NCBI GenBank assembly: GCA_002110465.1
Contig: NEED01000001.1
Location: forward strand, 1-64,000
Length of the DNA: 64,000 nucleotides
Source of the DNA: an unicellular cyanobacterium SU2
Lineage (GTDB): Bacteria > Cyanobacteriota > Cyanobacteriia > Cyanobacteriales > Microcystaceae
Reading direction: 5' to 3'
A program made the translations under genes and the position numbers. The notes under the pieces are model-generated. The model searched no databases. It saw nothing but the letters and a program-made list of their open reading frames with translations, and had not been told where the DNA came from. Of the stretch, positions 28,798 through 38,240 are shown piece after piece. The stretch's first letter is position 1. Every line of letters begins with the position of its first letter.

Positions 28798-29199
28798 ATG
28801 GCTGATATTGTTGATATTGCGGTAAGTACAGAAGGATTTGAAACATTGGTCACTGCGGTTAAAACAGCTAACTTAGTCGAGGCTTTAAAAGGGGCTGGAC
28901 CTTTTACGGTTTTTGCCCCTAACGATGCTGCTTTTGCCAAACTTCCCCCAGGAACCATTCAAACTTTAGTACAAAATGTTCCCCAATTAGCAAGAATTTT
29001 GACCTATCATGTTGTTTCAGGTAAATTAATGAAAGCTGATTTAGCACAGGTTAATTCAGTGACATCTTTAGAAGGTTCCCCTATTTCCATTGATTGTTCG
29101 GACGGATTTGAAGTCAAAAATGCGACAGTTATTGCCGCTGATATTGAAGCTGATAATGGCGTTATTCATGTAATTGATAATGTTATTTTGATGGGGTAA
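28798..29199 (+). CDS. Fasciclin (FAS1) domain protein
   Basis: 133 aa from the ATG at 28798; a TTG upstream is not needed. It is one complete FAS1 domain: [19 protein letters not shown], then [15 protein letters not shown] (box H1) and [11 protein letters not shown], ending in [13 protein letters not shown] (box H2). No signal peptide is visible, as in many small cyanobacterial FAS1 proteins. FAS1 domains mediate adhesion. Stands alone, with 465 bases of non-coding DNA downstream. Confidence 0.9.
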   Translation: MADIVDIAVSTEGFETLVTAVKTANLVEALKGAGPFTVFAPNDAAFAKLPPGTIQTLVQNVPQLARILTYHVVSGKLMKADLAQVNSVTSLEGSPISIDCSDGFEVKNATVIAADIEADNGVIHVIDNVILMG

Positions 29200-29225
29200 C
29201 TCAAATATTAGTTATCTATAAATTA

Positions 29226-29338
29226 TCAAGGTAAATCAATCATAAAACTTAGTTTTGTAACGGTTAAAACCATAATATTTTAGCCATAGTTGTTAGAGTG
29301 AATTATTGAGTTATTTTCACAAAACTAAATTACCTTGA
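29226..29338. repeat. Imperfect intergenic inverted repeat
   Basis: TCAAGGTAA (29226-29234) pairs with TTACCTTGA (29330-29338), and TTAGTTTTGT (29249-29258) with ACAAAACTAA (29319-29328). The inner loop is asymmetric (14 against 1 base) and the apical loop is about 60 bases. It lies in the 465-bp non-coding stretch 29200-29664, where I see no other gene or signal. Confidence 0.6.
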
Positions 29339-29664
29339 ATCACTTACTGATTATATTATTTTTATGCCAATCAGAAATAATTTATTAGAATTAACTATAT
29401 CATAGCATTTATCAGAATTTGTAAGCTACACTTATATCAATGACTCATAAATTAAGGGTGGGATCACTTAATTAAGTTTGGTGATAACTGATTCAGCGTC
29501 AGCAAATTAGAAAGATTCTATATTGAATTACAAATTTAACTAAGTATTGTTAGGTAATCTCTGAATTATACTCAATACAAGCATTTAAGTATTCTATTTT
29601 CGTTCTTACTATTCTATATGTTCGCTCGCATACATACCTATTGCTGATTTCTAGATCAATGATT

Positions 29665-29946
29665 ATGTCTGACTCCAAAAACAAAGATAACTACCTTTAT
29701 CCTCGCAGTTCCTATCGAGGAAATTTTAAACCAGAAAACTTAGTTTTCAATTCTAATTTGCAGGAATTTGCCCAACGAGTCAGCTATATTTGTAACTTAG
29801 AGACGGCTGGAAAAATCTCTCCAGAGCAAGCTTACCACCAAATTAAAGACCTTTGGAAATTACTCAAACATAGTAAACACCAATTGGGAATTGGAGAAGA
29901 TTCTTCTGATAGAGATAATCCAGATGATGATCCTGCTTCTTCTTAA
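29665..29946 (+). CDS. Small conserved cyanobacterial protein (DUF7219-like)
   Basis: 93 aa from ATG 29665 (MSDSKNKDNYLYPRSSYRG); an ATG two codons earlier is an alternative. A helical middle (LQEFAQRVSYICNLETAGKIS, PEQAYHQIKDLWKLLKH) is followed by an acidic, probably disordered tail (SSDRDNPDDDPASS). No enzyme motif. I recall similar proteins across cyanobacteria; the DUF number is from memory. Convergent with ndhB, sharing a hairpin. Confidence 0.65.
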   Translation: MSDSKNKDNYLYPRSSYRGNFKPENLVFNSNLQEFAQRVSYICNLETAGKISPEQAYHQIKDLWKLLKHSKHQLGIGEDSSDRDNPDDDPASS

Positions 29947-29970
29947 AAGATATAAGATCATTAAATCATG

Positions 29971-29989
29971 GGGTGAGCATTGCCCACCC
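29971..29989. terminator. Hairpin between convergent DUF7219-like gene and ndhB
   Basis: GGGTGAGCATTGCCCACCC folds into a stem with one A/C mismatch and a three-base loop. It is a variant of the GGTGGGCAATGCCCACC hairpin after chlB. No strong T tract follows on either side. Confidence 0.45.
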
Positions 29990-30000
29990 GAGGAAAATGA

Positions 30001-31563
30001 TTAGTTACTTAAATCTAGTGGCATTTCACCTTGAGAAATGCGGGTATTGAACACAGCTGATTGTAAAATCGGGGTACTGGTAACAGAATCATTGGCTAAC
30101 GTAAACAAAGGATTGGACAAAATTCCCGCAATTGAAGTAGCAATCACTGTCACCACTAACCCCACTTGTAGGGGACGCATTCCAGGTAAATTCCAGCGAA
30201 TCGGGGGGTAATTTTTCACCGCATCGGACATTTCTTGAGGTTCTTTCACCACCATCATTTTGACCACACGGATATAGTAATAGATAGAAACCACACTGGC
30301 CACTAACGCTAAGATTACCAGACCATAAAGTTCAGCTTGCCAACCAGCCCAGAAAATATAAATTTTTCCGAAAAAGCCAGCTAGAGGAGGAATTCCCCCC
30401 AAAGACAGTAAGCAGATACTTAACCCCAAAGTGAGTAGGGGATCTTTTTGATAAAGTCCAGCATATTCACTAATTTTATCGGTTCCAGTGCGGAGGGAAA
30501 AGAGAATCACTCCCGTAAAAGCCCCTAGGTTCATAAACAGATAAACCAGCAAATAGAACACCATACTAGAGTATCCAGCATCGGTTCCAGCCACTAACCC
30601 AATCATGACAAAACCTGCTTGGCCAATGGAAGAATAGGCTAACATCCGCTTCATACTGGTTTGGGCTAAGGCTACCACATTCCCCAGTACCATACTTAGG
30701 ATAGCTAAAGCCGTAAAGATAAAGTGCCATTGTTCGCCAATTGCCCCAAAAGCAGTTACTAACAGACGAATGGCCAAAGCAAACCCGGCTGCTTTGGAAC
30801 CTACTGAGAGAAAAGCCACTACAGGGGTTGGGGAACCCTCATAAACATCGGGAGTCCATTGGTGGAAGGGAACCGCAGAAATTTTAAAAGCAATTCCTGC
30901 AATGACAAATACTAAAGCGATCGCTAGTCCTAAAGACTGCCCACCCGTAGCATCGGTAATGTTAGCAGAAATGGTATTGAGGTTAGTTTCTCCCCCGGAT
31001 AACCCATAGAGGAGGGACACGCCATAAAGGAAAATAGCTGAACTAGAAGCCCCAATTAAGAGGTATTTTAAAGCTGCTTCATTGGAACGGGGGTCGCGTT
31101 TCATGTACCCTGTCATGAGATAGGAGGAAATACTCAACATCTCTAGGGAAATGAAAATCATCACCAATTCATTAGCCCCACAGAGGAACATTCCTCCTAG
31201 GGTAGCCGTTAGCATAATAGCGATAAATTCGGCTAAAGATGTCCCTGTTTGTTCGACGTAGCGAACCGACATCAAAATAGTGACTAGGGTAGATAGGGCA
31301 ACAATAGCCCGAAAAACAATACTGAGGTTATCCCCATTAAACGATCCTAAAAAGCCGATGGGGGTAGTCGTATCCCAACCGACATAAAGGGCGATGAGGC
31401 TGGCAAATAACCCCACAATGGCAGCATAGGGCAGCCAGGTTTTGGAATTACGTCCGAAAATGAGGTCTCCGACTAAAATGACCAAAAGAGTTATGATAAC
31501 AATTCCTTCTGGCAGAATTGTTCCGGCATTGAGTTGGCTTGCAATGTTACTAGGAAAATCCAT
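30001..31563 (-). CDS. ndhB: NAD(P)H-quinone oxidoreductase subunit 2
   Basis: 520 aa with about 14 membrane helices, the size and pattern of cyanobacterial NdhB. Diagnostic stretches are [40 protein letters not shown] and [16 protein letters not shown], including the conserved membrane Glu and Lys of the proton channel. It is a core membrane subunit of NDH-1, which serves respiration, cyclic electron flow and CO2 uptake in the thylakoid. Monocistronic, with a 305-bp upstream region. Confidence 0.98.
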   Translation of the reverse strand: MDFPSNIASQLNAGTILPEGIVIITLLVILVGDLIFGRNSKTWLPYAAIVGLFASLIALYVGWDTTTPIGFLGSFNGDNLSIVFRAIVALSTLVTILMSVRYVEQTGTSLAEFIAIMLTATLGGMFLCGANELVMIFISLEMLSISSYLMTGYMKRDPRSNEAALKYLLIGASSSAIFLYGVSLLYGLSGGETNLNTISANITDATGGQSLGLAIALVFVIAGIAFKISAVPFHQWTPDVYEGSPTPVVAFLSVGSKAAGFALAIRLLVTAFGAIGEQWHFIFTALAILSMVLGNVVALAQTSMKRMLAYSSIGQAGFVMIGLVAGTDAGYSSMVFYLLVYLFMNLGAFTGVILFSLRTGTDKISEYAGLYQKDPLLTLGLSICLLSLGGIPPLAGFFGKIYIFWAGWQAELYGLVILALVASVVSIYYYIRVVKMMVVKEPQEMSDAVKNYPPIRWNLPGMRPLQVGLVVTVIATSIAGILSNPLFTLANDSVTSTPILQSAVFNTRISQGEMPLDLSN

Positions 31564-31868
31564 AGGTTATGGTGTTAGGAAACAGAGTTTTCAAGAAAAA
31601 AAACACCTAAACGTTAAGCGTAAGGGTAGTATCTGGAAGTTTGATCCAGTTGTTATTCCTTTGGATCATAATGGACAGGGGCAATTTCAGGCTAGTCTTT
31701 AAGGTAGCGATCGCTTTCAGCGCGTCAGGTTGCGATCGCCCTTTTGGGAAAGAGAACGCCGGAACAGGGAATATTAAAATGCGGATTTTTTCCGACTTGT
31801 TGGTAGTGTAATGAGACGATAAATAACAGAGCAAAATTTATCAAAAATTACTGGTAGCTTATCAATTC
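31564..31868. other. 305-bp intergenic region upstream of ndhB
   Basis: Should contain the ndhB promoter on the minus strand. Two HIP1 octamers GCGATCGC lie about 26 bases apart near 31707 and 31733, one of the densest HIP1 placements in the window. It marks the left edge of the decayed island. No gene seen. Confidence 0.4.
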
Positions 31869-32336
31869 ATGATTAATGATCGAGAATTTCTTTATGGAGC
31901 AGCTTTTTTAAGAATTATTAATTTTGGCGTTCGGGTTTCTCTCACCCATCTTTCTCAGATACATTCATCAGTTTACTTACTAGCAACTGATCAGACTACA
32001 GCTATTATTCTCTTTAAAATTTCCACTAAACCAACATCAGCATGGTCATTTGTTTTCAGTAGTCAAGAAGAAGAAGGGATTATTAAGCTACAAAATTATT
32101 ATTCTGATGTTATGCTGTTCATAGGACTAATTTGTCATCGAGATGGTATTTGCTGTTTAAGTAAAAATCAACTTTTCAGTATTTTGGATGATAAGACAAT
32201 AATTAAAGACCAACGAATCGCTGTGTCAAGAAAGCCTCGTAGTAGTTATCATATAAATGGTATGGGGAAGGTTTCTCTAGACTGTACCATTCCTCAAAGT
32301 AATTTTCCTCGGATTCTTTTTGAACCTAATGAATGA
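31869..32336 (+). CDS. Unrecognised 155-aa protein at the head of a decayed island
   Basis: 155 aa from ATG 31869 (MINDREFLYGAAFLRI). Mixed alpha/beta, soluble, with two conserved-looking Cys in LICHRDGICCLS and a basic patch VSRKPRSSYHING near the C-terminus. I do not recognise the family. Its stop overlaps the start of the P-loop ORF by eight bases, as in translationally coupled genes, so the two were probably parts of one system. The layout suggests an accessory factor of an ATPase-based defence or mobile system; that is inference. Confidence 0.6.
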   Translation: MINDREFLYGAAFLRIINFGVRVSLTHLSQIHSSVYLLATDQTTAIILFKISTKPTSAWSFVFSSQEEEGIIKLQNYYSDVMLFIGLICHRDGICCLSKNQLFSILDDKTIIKDQRIAVSRKPRSSYHINGMGKVSLDCTIPQSNFPRILFEPNE

Positions 32337-33069
32337 TATAAAAATGAATCACACACCAATTAAAACTGATGGGTATTGCATTGATAAATTGATTCAGTCC
32401 CTTAAGCGTAAAATAGGAATTGAAGCAGCAGAACAATTAAAAGAAACTGCCATCAAAATTGTCCAAAACTGTGTTGATGTTTATGGTGAAAAATTTGGGT
32501 ATGGGGATGTAGGAGAAAACGGAACCGGAATCGTTAGTCATCCCCATGAAGGGAAAATTCCTGATGATACAACAGGGTTAATGTATGGTAGAATCCAAAG
32601 TGGCAAAACTAATACAACTATTGCTACTTTAGCCATCGCTTCTGAAAATAAATTTCGTTGTTTTATTGTATTAACTTCTAATAACACTTGGTTAGGAAAA
32701 CAAACCGCTTCAAGATTTAATAATCAGCTTAGTCAATGGAATGGTCTTGTTATTTTTAATTGGGAAGACTGGAGAAAAAATCCAGATGATTTTGCTAAAG
32801 GAGAAAAAGAACAAGGATGGGATAATCAACCTCTTTATCTTCCTACCTTAATCATTCCTAAAACTAAGTTTATTTTCATGTTTAATTACTCAGAGGGATC
32901 TGACGAACCGGAAAATATCTTAGAAAATGGGATATACTGGGAAGATACAGAAGAAATTAAAGAAAATGAATGGCTTTATGCAACGGCACATAATCCAGCA
33001 TTCGACTTTTTAAATAATCCTGAAGAAGATATCTATACCTTAGCTGATGGTAAGCCATTTCATGATTAA
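32329..33069 (+). CDS. P-loop ATPase fragment (Z1/helicase-like), truncated and apparently fused to an antitoxin tail
   Basis: 246 aa from ATG 32329. The Walker A motif GRIQSGKT lies at residues 87-94 and is followed by NTTIATLAIASEN and CFIVLTSNNTWLGKQT, the arrangement in Z1-domain and related SF2-like ATPases of prokaryotic defence loci. Those proteins are several hundred residues longer; no Walker B or later motifs are present here. The last ~35 residues (ending EEDIYTLADGKPFHD) look instead like the end of a small antitoxin, and they directly overlap the start of a PemK/MazF-like toxin remnant. The ORF is therefore probably a deletion chimera. Unlikely to be functional as an ATPase. Confidence 0.6.
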   Translation: MNDIKMNHTPIKTDGYCIDKLIQSLKRKIGIEAAEQLKETAIKIVQNCVDVYGEKFGYGDVGENGTGIVSHPHEGKIPDDTTGLMYGRIQSGKTNTTIATLAIASENKFRCFIVLTSNNTWLGKQTASRFNNQLSQWNGLVIFNWEDWRKNPDDFAKGEKEQGWDNQPLYLPTLIIPKTKFIFMFNYSEGSDEPENILENGIYWEDTEEIKENEWLYATAHNPAFDFLNNPEEDIYTLADGKPFHD

Positions 33070-33407
33070 AGGCAAAGTCGTTCTCGTCCAATTTCCTTTT
33101 GATGATTTATCCTCTTTATCCTCTAGTAAAGTTCGTCCGGCTGTTTGTTTAACCAATGCTATCGGCAAGTATAATCATCTTAGGTTTTATTCCCAGTAAA
33201 ATCTCATATCCAATATTAGAAAGTGACTATGTAATTGATATCAGTCATGAAGACTTTATTTTTAGTGGATTACGTAAAGCATCAACCCTAAAATTAGATC
33301 ACTTAATAACAGTTAAAACCTCAATCATCCAAAGAGAGTTAGGATAACTATCGTCAAAAACTCAAAACATTATTGCAGAAAAACTTTGTCACTTACTTAA
33401 AGCTTAG
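33062..33407 (+). pseudogene. PemK/MazF-like toxin remnant (frameshift and nonsense)
   Basis: From ATG 33062 the frame reads MIKGKVVLVQFPFDDLSS and KVRPAVCLTNAIGKYNH, the N-terminal signature of PemK/MazF-type RNase toxins, then hits a stop. The protein continues in another frame from about 33171 (LGFIPSKIS, then FIFSGLRKASTLKLDHL). After RELG it meets a TAA (33345-33347), beyond which LSSKTQNIIAEKLCHLLKA still reads as the family C-terminus up to TAG at 33405. So there is one frameshift near 33170-33180 and one nonsense codon. Its start overlaps the preceding ORF by eight bases, the usual antitoxin-toxin arrangement. Confidence 0.8.
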
Positions 33408-33493
33408 AAACATTGTCTTCTTCAGTTGTCAGTCAAGAGTCATAAGCAATGAGTTATCCTAAATGAAGTAAGGTTACGACAAACGAATGTGTA

Positions 33494-34543
33494 ATGAATA
33501 AAGTTGTAGTGGGTTTATCAGGGGGTGTGGATAGTTCCGTTGCTGCTGCTAGTCTTCACCATCAAGGTTATGAAGTCATTGGGTTGACCCTATGGTTAAT
33601 GAAAGGGAAGGGTCAATGCTGTTCAGAAGGGATGGTAGATGCGGCGTTTATTTGTGAACAGTTGGGCATTTCCCACCATATTGTCGATAGTCGTGATGTA
33701 TTTCAAGCCAATATTGTTGATTATTTAGTGTCGGGTTATGAGTCGGGTGTTACTCCCCTTCCTTGTTCCCAATGCAATAAAGCGGTCAAATTTGGCCCTA
33801 TGTTAGATTATGCTAAACAAGAATTAGATTGCGATCGCATTGCCACGGGTCATTATGCTCGGATTCGCTACGATGAAGTTAATCAACGTTATCAATTATT
33901 ACGGGCAGTTGATCGCAACAAAGATCAGTCTTATTTCCTCTATGATCTTTCTCAAGAGATGTTAGCAGGGACTCTCTTTCCTTTGGGAAATCAAACTAAA
34001 GAAGAAACCCGACGTATTGCTAATGAATTTAATTTAAAAACTGCAAGTAAACCCGAAAGTCAAGATTTATGTTTAATTGAAGCCCACGGGTCTATGAAAA
34101 CTTTTCTTGATCAATATATTACCCAAAAAGAAGGAGATATTGTTGATCTCGACGGCAAAGTATTAGGGAAACATCAAGGGGTTCATCACTACACCATTGG
34201 ACAACGTAAAGGGTTAGGCATTGCGGCGGCTGAACCGTTATATGTCGTCAAACTTGATCCGATTATGAATCAGGTTATTGTTGCTAACCGCGCTAATGCA
34301 GGGCGTTCTGATTGTACTGTCAGTCGTATTAATTGGGTATCCATCCCTGAACCCTCTTCTCCTATTCGGGTAGAAACTCAAATTCGCTATCGTTCCTCTG
34401 CGGTTCCAGTTAATGTTATTCCTTTGGATAATCATCGTGTCAAGTTAGTGTTTGATGAGCCTCAATTTGGGATTACTCCAGGTCAAGCGGCAGTTTTATA
34501 TAATGGAGAAATTGTCTTAGGAGGGGGTATTATTGAGCGATAA
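33494..34543 (+). CDS. mnmA: tRNA-specific 2-thiouridylase MnmA
   Basis: 349 aa. The PP-loop GLSGGVDSS (residues 7-15) activates U34 of Lys, Glu and Gln tRNAs with ATP. The catalytic Cys pair lies in [14 protein letters not shown] and in [18 protein letters not shown] and [13 protein letters not shown] are diagnostic. Full length. ATG at 33494 follows 86 bases after the toxin remnant; the gene marks the return to core genome. Confidence 0.97.
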   Translation: MNKVVVGLSGGVDSSVAAASLHHQGYEVIGLTLWLMKGKGQCCSEGMVDAAFICEQLGISHHIVDSRDVFQANIVDYLVSGYESGVTPLPCSQCNKAVKFGPMLDYAKQELDCDRIATGHYARIRYDEVNQRYQLLRAVDRNKDQSYFLYDLSQEMLAGTLFPLGNQTKEETRRIANEFNLKTASKPESQDLCLIEAHGSMKTFLDQYITQKEGDIVDLDGKVLGKHQGVHHYTIGQRKGLGIAAAEPLYVVKLDPIMNQVIVANRANAGRSDCTVSRINWVSIPEPSSPIRVETQIRYRSSAVPVNVIPLDNHRVKLVFDEPQFGITPGQAAVLYNGEIVLGGGIIER

Positions 34544-34591
34544 AATACACGAATAAACCTTAATTTGAATCAAGGATTTATTTGAGTTATT

Positions 34592-34620
34592 GAAGGCTAA
34601 AGTCTTTACTACAAACTTGG
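34592..34620. repeat. Dispersed palindromic repeat, degenerate copy
   Basis: GAAGGCTAAAGTCTTTACTACAAAC (34592-34616) matches the element at 23036 with changed stem bases, and shares the following CTTGG with the copy at 47791. Confidence 0.6.
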
Positions 34621-34651
34621 TCTATTTTGTAAATATTAGTTAATTAATAAA

Positions 34652-34915
34652 ATGTTACTAGCCCACAGTAATCATTCTCACCAAAAACCCCACGAAACCG
34701 TTAAGCCATCCCCGATTCAAAAGAATCATCAGGAAATTAACGAGTCAGAGGGAAAAATAGAAGAAAAAATCGAACCATCAACGATGACAATTCAGGTACA
34801 ATCTTCTGCATCTAATCCTTCTAGTATGTTACCAGGGTTAGGGGAATTTATGTTTGTAATGATTATCATAACGCCCATTATTTTGAAGTCAATTAAAACT
34901 AAAATGCAATATTAA
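34652..34915 (+). CDS. Small His-rich single-helix membrane protein
   Basis: 87 aa. The N-terminal region is rich in His, Ser, Pro and Glu (MLLAHSNHSHQKPHET). A C-terminal membrane helix (FMFVMIIITPIILKSI, about residues 65-82) follows a conserved-looking MLPGLGE segment and ends in basic residues. I recall similar short proteins in other cyanobacteria but no function. The His cluster could bind metal; not shown. It lies 108 bases after mnmA. Confidence 0.5.
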   Translation: MLLAHSNHSHQKPHETVKPSPIQKNHQEINESEGKIEEKIEPSTMTIQVQSSASNPSSMLPGLGEFMFVMIIITPIILKSIKTKMQY

Positions 34916-34957
34916 CTTAATTTTAAAAACTTTTTCTTGTCTTTTTTCTAAAAGAGA

Positions 34958-35989
34958 TTAATTATTATTCCTAGATGGTTTTACTTGATAAATCACCTCT
35001 TGAACTTGACCAGGTTTCCCCAACTTTTTAGCTTGTTGATGATTAAAAGCAATCAAAACTTGATCAGCATTGGACGCGCGAACCGTTAAACGTTCTTCGG
35101 CCATCCAAGTCCGATGGGTTCCTTGGGTAAGAGTCCCTTCAAATGCAGTTTTGCCATCTACCACAACCTTTAACCAAGAATCATCTTTAAGTTGAATACC
35201 CACGATAATCGGCTTTTCTGGGGTTTTTTGGCTAGAGTTTGAAGAATTTTGAGAACTAGAAACTTTGACTGATGGAGACTCTATCCTAGATGAATTATAA
35301 ATACCTTCAGCCTCTAATTCTAAAGCGGTGCGTTTAAGATGATTAGAAATCCCTTCAACAGACAAGATAACAATCGCAATGTAGAGAAAGTAGAGATGAA
35401 GAGGACGTAATTGAAGTGTTGGGAACCAAATCTGAAGGCGAGAAGATTGAGAGGACTTGACCACTACATCTGTCGGGAAACGACTGGCTAAAACCTTCCC
35501 CTCTAACCCCAAATAATCAGCAAATTTTCTGATTAGACCCCTAATATAGATAGGTTCTGGTAAGTCATCAAGAATACCCTTTTCAAGTGCCTTTAAGAGT
35601 CCCACGGAAATCAGAGTATCAGCAGCGATCGCTTCAAGAGATAATCCTTGTTCTTGACGGGTTTGGTGTAATTCATTGCCAATATCAACAAGGATGTTTC
35701 GTTGCAATTGTACTGGATCATAAGATGAAGTTTTCCCCCATCGCAGCTTAGATAATAAGGTTTTAATTGGCCTTAAGGCGTAAAAATTGGGCTTACTTGC
35801 TGAAACCTCTGGGTCGCTCTGTTCATCTGCCCCCTCTTCCGTCAAAAAATGATTCAGATGTATTTTAGCCACTAGCCGCCGCCAAGACTTGACACTCCTT
35901 TGTGAAGAAGAGACATTAGGTTGCTCTATTTCAGGAGGAGAGTCTGACGGTAAATTAACGGAGGACTTTTTCCTAGACATAATGCTCAA
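34958..35989 (-). CDS. RodZ-like protein (HTH_25 - TM - DUF4115)
   Basis: 343 aa. A disordered N-terminal region precedes a Cro/CI-type helix-turn-helix (about residues 98-160: [37 protein letters not shown]). One membrane helix (about 198-215, [15 protein letters not shown]), a Ser/Asn linker and a C-terminal DUF4115 domain ([18 protein letters not shown]) follow. RodZ links MreB to the cell wall in rod-shaped bacteria; its role in coccoid cyanobacteria is less clear. The start overlaps the upstream pseudouridine synthase stop by four bases, so translation is probably coupled. Confidence 0.85.
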   Translation of the reverse strand: MSIMSRKKSSVNLPSDSPPEIEQPNVSSSQRSVKSWRRLVAKIHLNHFLTEEGADEQSDPEVSASKPNFYALRPIKTLLSKLRWGKTSSYDPVQLQRNILVDIGNELHQTRQEQGLSLEAIAADTLISVGLLKALEKGILDDLPEPIYIRGLIRKFADYLGLEGKVLASRFPTDVVVKSSQSSRLQIWFPTLQLRPLHLYFLYIAIVILSVEGISNHLKRTALELEAEGIYNSSRIESPSVKVSSSQNSSNSSQKTPEKPIIVGIQLKDDSWLKVVVDGKTAFEGTLTQGTHRTWMAEERLTVRASNADQVLIAFNHQQAKKLGKPGQVQEVIYQVKPSRNNN

Positions 35990-36762
35990 CTGAGCTTTTG
36001 TGATTTTTCTCTGATTGAATTGATGTGAGCTTTCAGAAAACGAATTTCTGAGACTGTGAGCAAACGATGGTGGCCACTGGGCAAACAGGGTTCAGGAGGG
36101 TTGTCTAAAGCAATGGAACCCATAGCAGTGCGATGGAGTTGGAGAACATGACAGCCCATCTGTTGTACAATACGGCGGATTTGACGGTTTCTTCCTTCGA
36201 TTAGAGTCACTTGTAAGCGGGTTTGCTGAGGGCGACGATCAATTACCTTTACCTGGGCTGGTAAGGTCTTTTTGCCCATTAGCATAACACCTTCACGCCA
36301 TTGTTGTAAGCTTGTTTCTAAGAGATTTCCGCAAATGATAACATCGTAAGTTTTTGGTAAATGATAACGGGGATGGGTTAATTTTAGGGTAAATTGTCCA
36401 TCATTAGTCAACAGTAAGGCTCCCGTTGAGTTAAAGTCTAGTCTTCCCACTGGATGAATTCCGGTGCCTTGACGAAGTTCTTTTGGGAGTAAATCAAGGA
36501 CGGTGGGACGATTTTGGGGATCATGACAAGTGGAGACAACCCCTTGAGGTTTATTGAGTAAAATGTAGATCAAATTAGGGCGTTGAGTTGGTTTAATTAG
36601 CTTGCCATCTACCTCCAGGCGATCGCGTTCGGGATCAGCCTTTTCTCCTAAGCTGACCCGATGACCGTTGAGTTGTACCCGTCCCGCTAAAATTAATGTT
36701 TCAGCTTTTCGACGGGAAGCAATTCCCCACTGGGATAAAATTTTTTGTACCCTTTCTTGCAT
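35986..36762 (-). CDS. Pseudouridine synthase, RsuA/RluB family
   Basis: 258 aa. The N-terminal S4 RNA-binding domain (residues 1-60, [19 protein letters not shown]) is followed by the synthase domain with catalytic Asp in [17 protein letters not shown], and by the [21 protein letters not shown] segment that binds the uridine. It modifies 23S (RluB/E-like) or 16S (RsuA-like) rRNA; the [10 protein letters not shown] start of the catalytic domain favours the RluB type. First gene of a two-gene operon with the RodZ-like gene (four-base overlap). Confidence 0.92.
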   Translation of the reverse strand: MQERVQKILSQWGIASRRKAETLILAGRVQLNGHRVSLGEKADPERDRLEVDGKLIKPTQRPNLIYILLNKPQGVVSTCHDPQNRPTVLDLLPKELRQGTGIHPVGRLDFNSTGALLLTNDGQFTLKLTHPRYHLPKTYDVIICGNLLETSLQQWREGVMLMGKKTLPAQVKVIDRRPQQTRLQVTLIEGRNRQIRRIVQQMGCHVLQLHRTAMGSIALDNPPEPCLPSGHHRLLTVSEIRFLKAHINSIREKSQKLS

Positions 36763-37144
36763 TACATTTGCCTATCCAAGAATATTATTCCCTTAACTGT
36801 TTAATCTTCCAACATTTGATCAATAAAACTGATTTTAAAATCGCTTAAAATCTGGCTAGAGATCAATACATTCAAATTTGATTGATAGCCATTTTATGAT
36901 TAATTGAGATGTTTTTATTTTAGTTTAAAAAGTAACATTTTTTTTAAGATAAGCTATCTTCTTAAAATTTCATTAATTTCTTGTTTCGTAAAAAATCTTA
37001 TTGAAAGTAGGGTCAAAAATAAGAATAAGATAGAGAATGGTCTCGATTGATCTTCAAGGGCTGAGCCAAAACAACTCTCAATTATTTTATTTCCCATAAA
37101 TTGAGACAGCAACCATTAATCAATATTTATCTCATTTTTCGCTT
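36763..37144. other. 382-bp divergent intergenic region upstream of hemB
   Basis: AT-rich, between divergent genes, so it should hold both promoters. A small AAGATA/TATCTT hairpin lies at 36946-36960. A 20-codon frame beginning at 37037 is too weak to call. Nothing else seen. Confidence 0.35.
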
Positions 37145-38131
37145 ATGTTTCCTATTAATCGCCCTCGCCGTTTGCGCCAAAACTCCCAACTACGCCGCAT
37201 GGTACGAGAAACAGTTTTGGCGGCTAATGATTTAATTTATCCTTTATTTGCTGTTCCTGGGGAAAAAATCGCCACAGAAGTTAAGTCTATGCCAGGGGTT
37301 TATCAACTCTCAGTGGACAAAATTGTTGATGAAGCCAAAGAAGTCTATGATCTCGGAATTCCTGCGATTATTCTTTTTGGGATTCCTGATGCTAAGGATA
37401 CAGAAGCAACAGGGGCTTGGCATGATCATGGGATTGTTCAACAAGCTGCTACCGCCGTTAAAGAAGCCGTTCCCGATTTGATCGTCATTGCTGATACTTG
37501 TTTGTGTGAATATACGAATCATGGTCACTGCGGTTATTTAGAAGTGGGGGACTTAACCGGACGAGTCCTTAATGATCCCACCTTGGAATTACTCAAGAAA
37601 ACGGCGGTTTCCCAGGCTAAAGCGGGGGCTGATATTATTGCCCCATCAGGGATGATGGATGGCTTTGTCCAAGCCATTCGAGAAGGATTAGATGAGGCGG
37701 GATTTATTGATACTCCCATTCTTTCCTATGCCGCTAAATATGCCTCTGCTTACTATGGACCGTTTCGAGATGCGGCGGAATCATCCCCCCAATTTGGCGA
37801 TCGCCGTACTTATCAAATGGACCCTGGTAACGTTCGAGAAGCCCTCAAAGAAGTAGAATTAGATATCGAAGAAGGGGCGGATATGTTGATGGTTAAACCG
37901 GCTTTATCCTACATGGATGTAATCTGGCGCGTTAAAGAAATTACTGACCTTCCTGTAGCCGCTTACAACGTTTCTGGAGAATATTCGATGGTCAAAGCGG
38001 CTGCCCTCAATGGTTGGATTGATGAGAAAAAAGTCACCCTAGAAACTCTCACCAGTTTTAAACGGGCAGGGGCGGATTTAATCCTAACTTACCATGCTAA
38101 AGATGCGGCACGGTGGCTAGGAGAAGCTTGA
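37145..38131 (+). CDS. hemB: Delta-aminolevulinic acid dehydratase (porphobilinogen synthase)
   Basis: A 328-aa TIM-barrel enzyme that joins two 5-aminolevulinates to porphobilinogen for heme, chlorophyll and bilins. The metal site is of the three-Cys zinc type: Cys119, Cys121 and Cys129 in [14 protein letters not shown]. The Schiff-base lysines are in [18 protein letters not shown] and [12 protein letters not shown]. Full length, with the ATG at 37145. A prohibitin-family gene follows, separated by heptamer repeats, with a terminator only after the second gene, so the two may form an operon. Confidence 0.97.
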   Translation: MFPINRPRRLRQNSQLRRMVRETVLAANDLIYPLFAVPGEKIATEVKSMPGVYQLSVDKIVDEAKEVYDLGIPAIILFGIPDAKDTEATGAWHDHGIVQQAATAVKEAVPDLIVIADTCLCEYTNHGHCGYLEVGDLTGRVLNDPTLELLKKTAVSQAKAGADIIAPSGMMDGFVQAIREGLDEAGFIDTPILSYAAKYASAYYGPFRDAAESSPQFGDRRTYQMDPGNVREALKEVELDIEEGADMLMVKPALSYMDVIWRVKEITDLPVAAYNVSGEYSMVKAAALNGWIDEKKVTLETLTSFKRAGADLILTYHAKDAARWLGEA

Positions 38132-38162
38132 GGGGGAGAGAAGGTGATAAGAAGGGAATTCT

Positions 38163-38190
38163 AACACCGAACACCGAACACCGAACACCT
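38163..38190. repeat. Heptamer tandem repeat (AACACCG)
   Basis: Three perfect AACACCG copies plus a fourth with a last-base change, between hemB and the prohibitin gene. A sister repeat, AACTCCG x5, lies after gcvT. Confidence 0.9.
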
Positions 38191-38240
38191 AAAATATCTT
38201 GTTAAGCTTAAAATTGAATCAGAATCAAGGAGAAAAACTT

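Noticed and set aside
36946-36960. AAGATA/TATCTT hairpin as a terminator
   Set aside because: It lies between divergent genes where no transcript should end.
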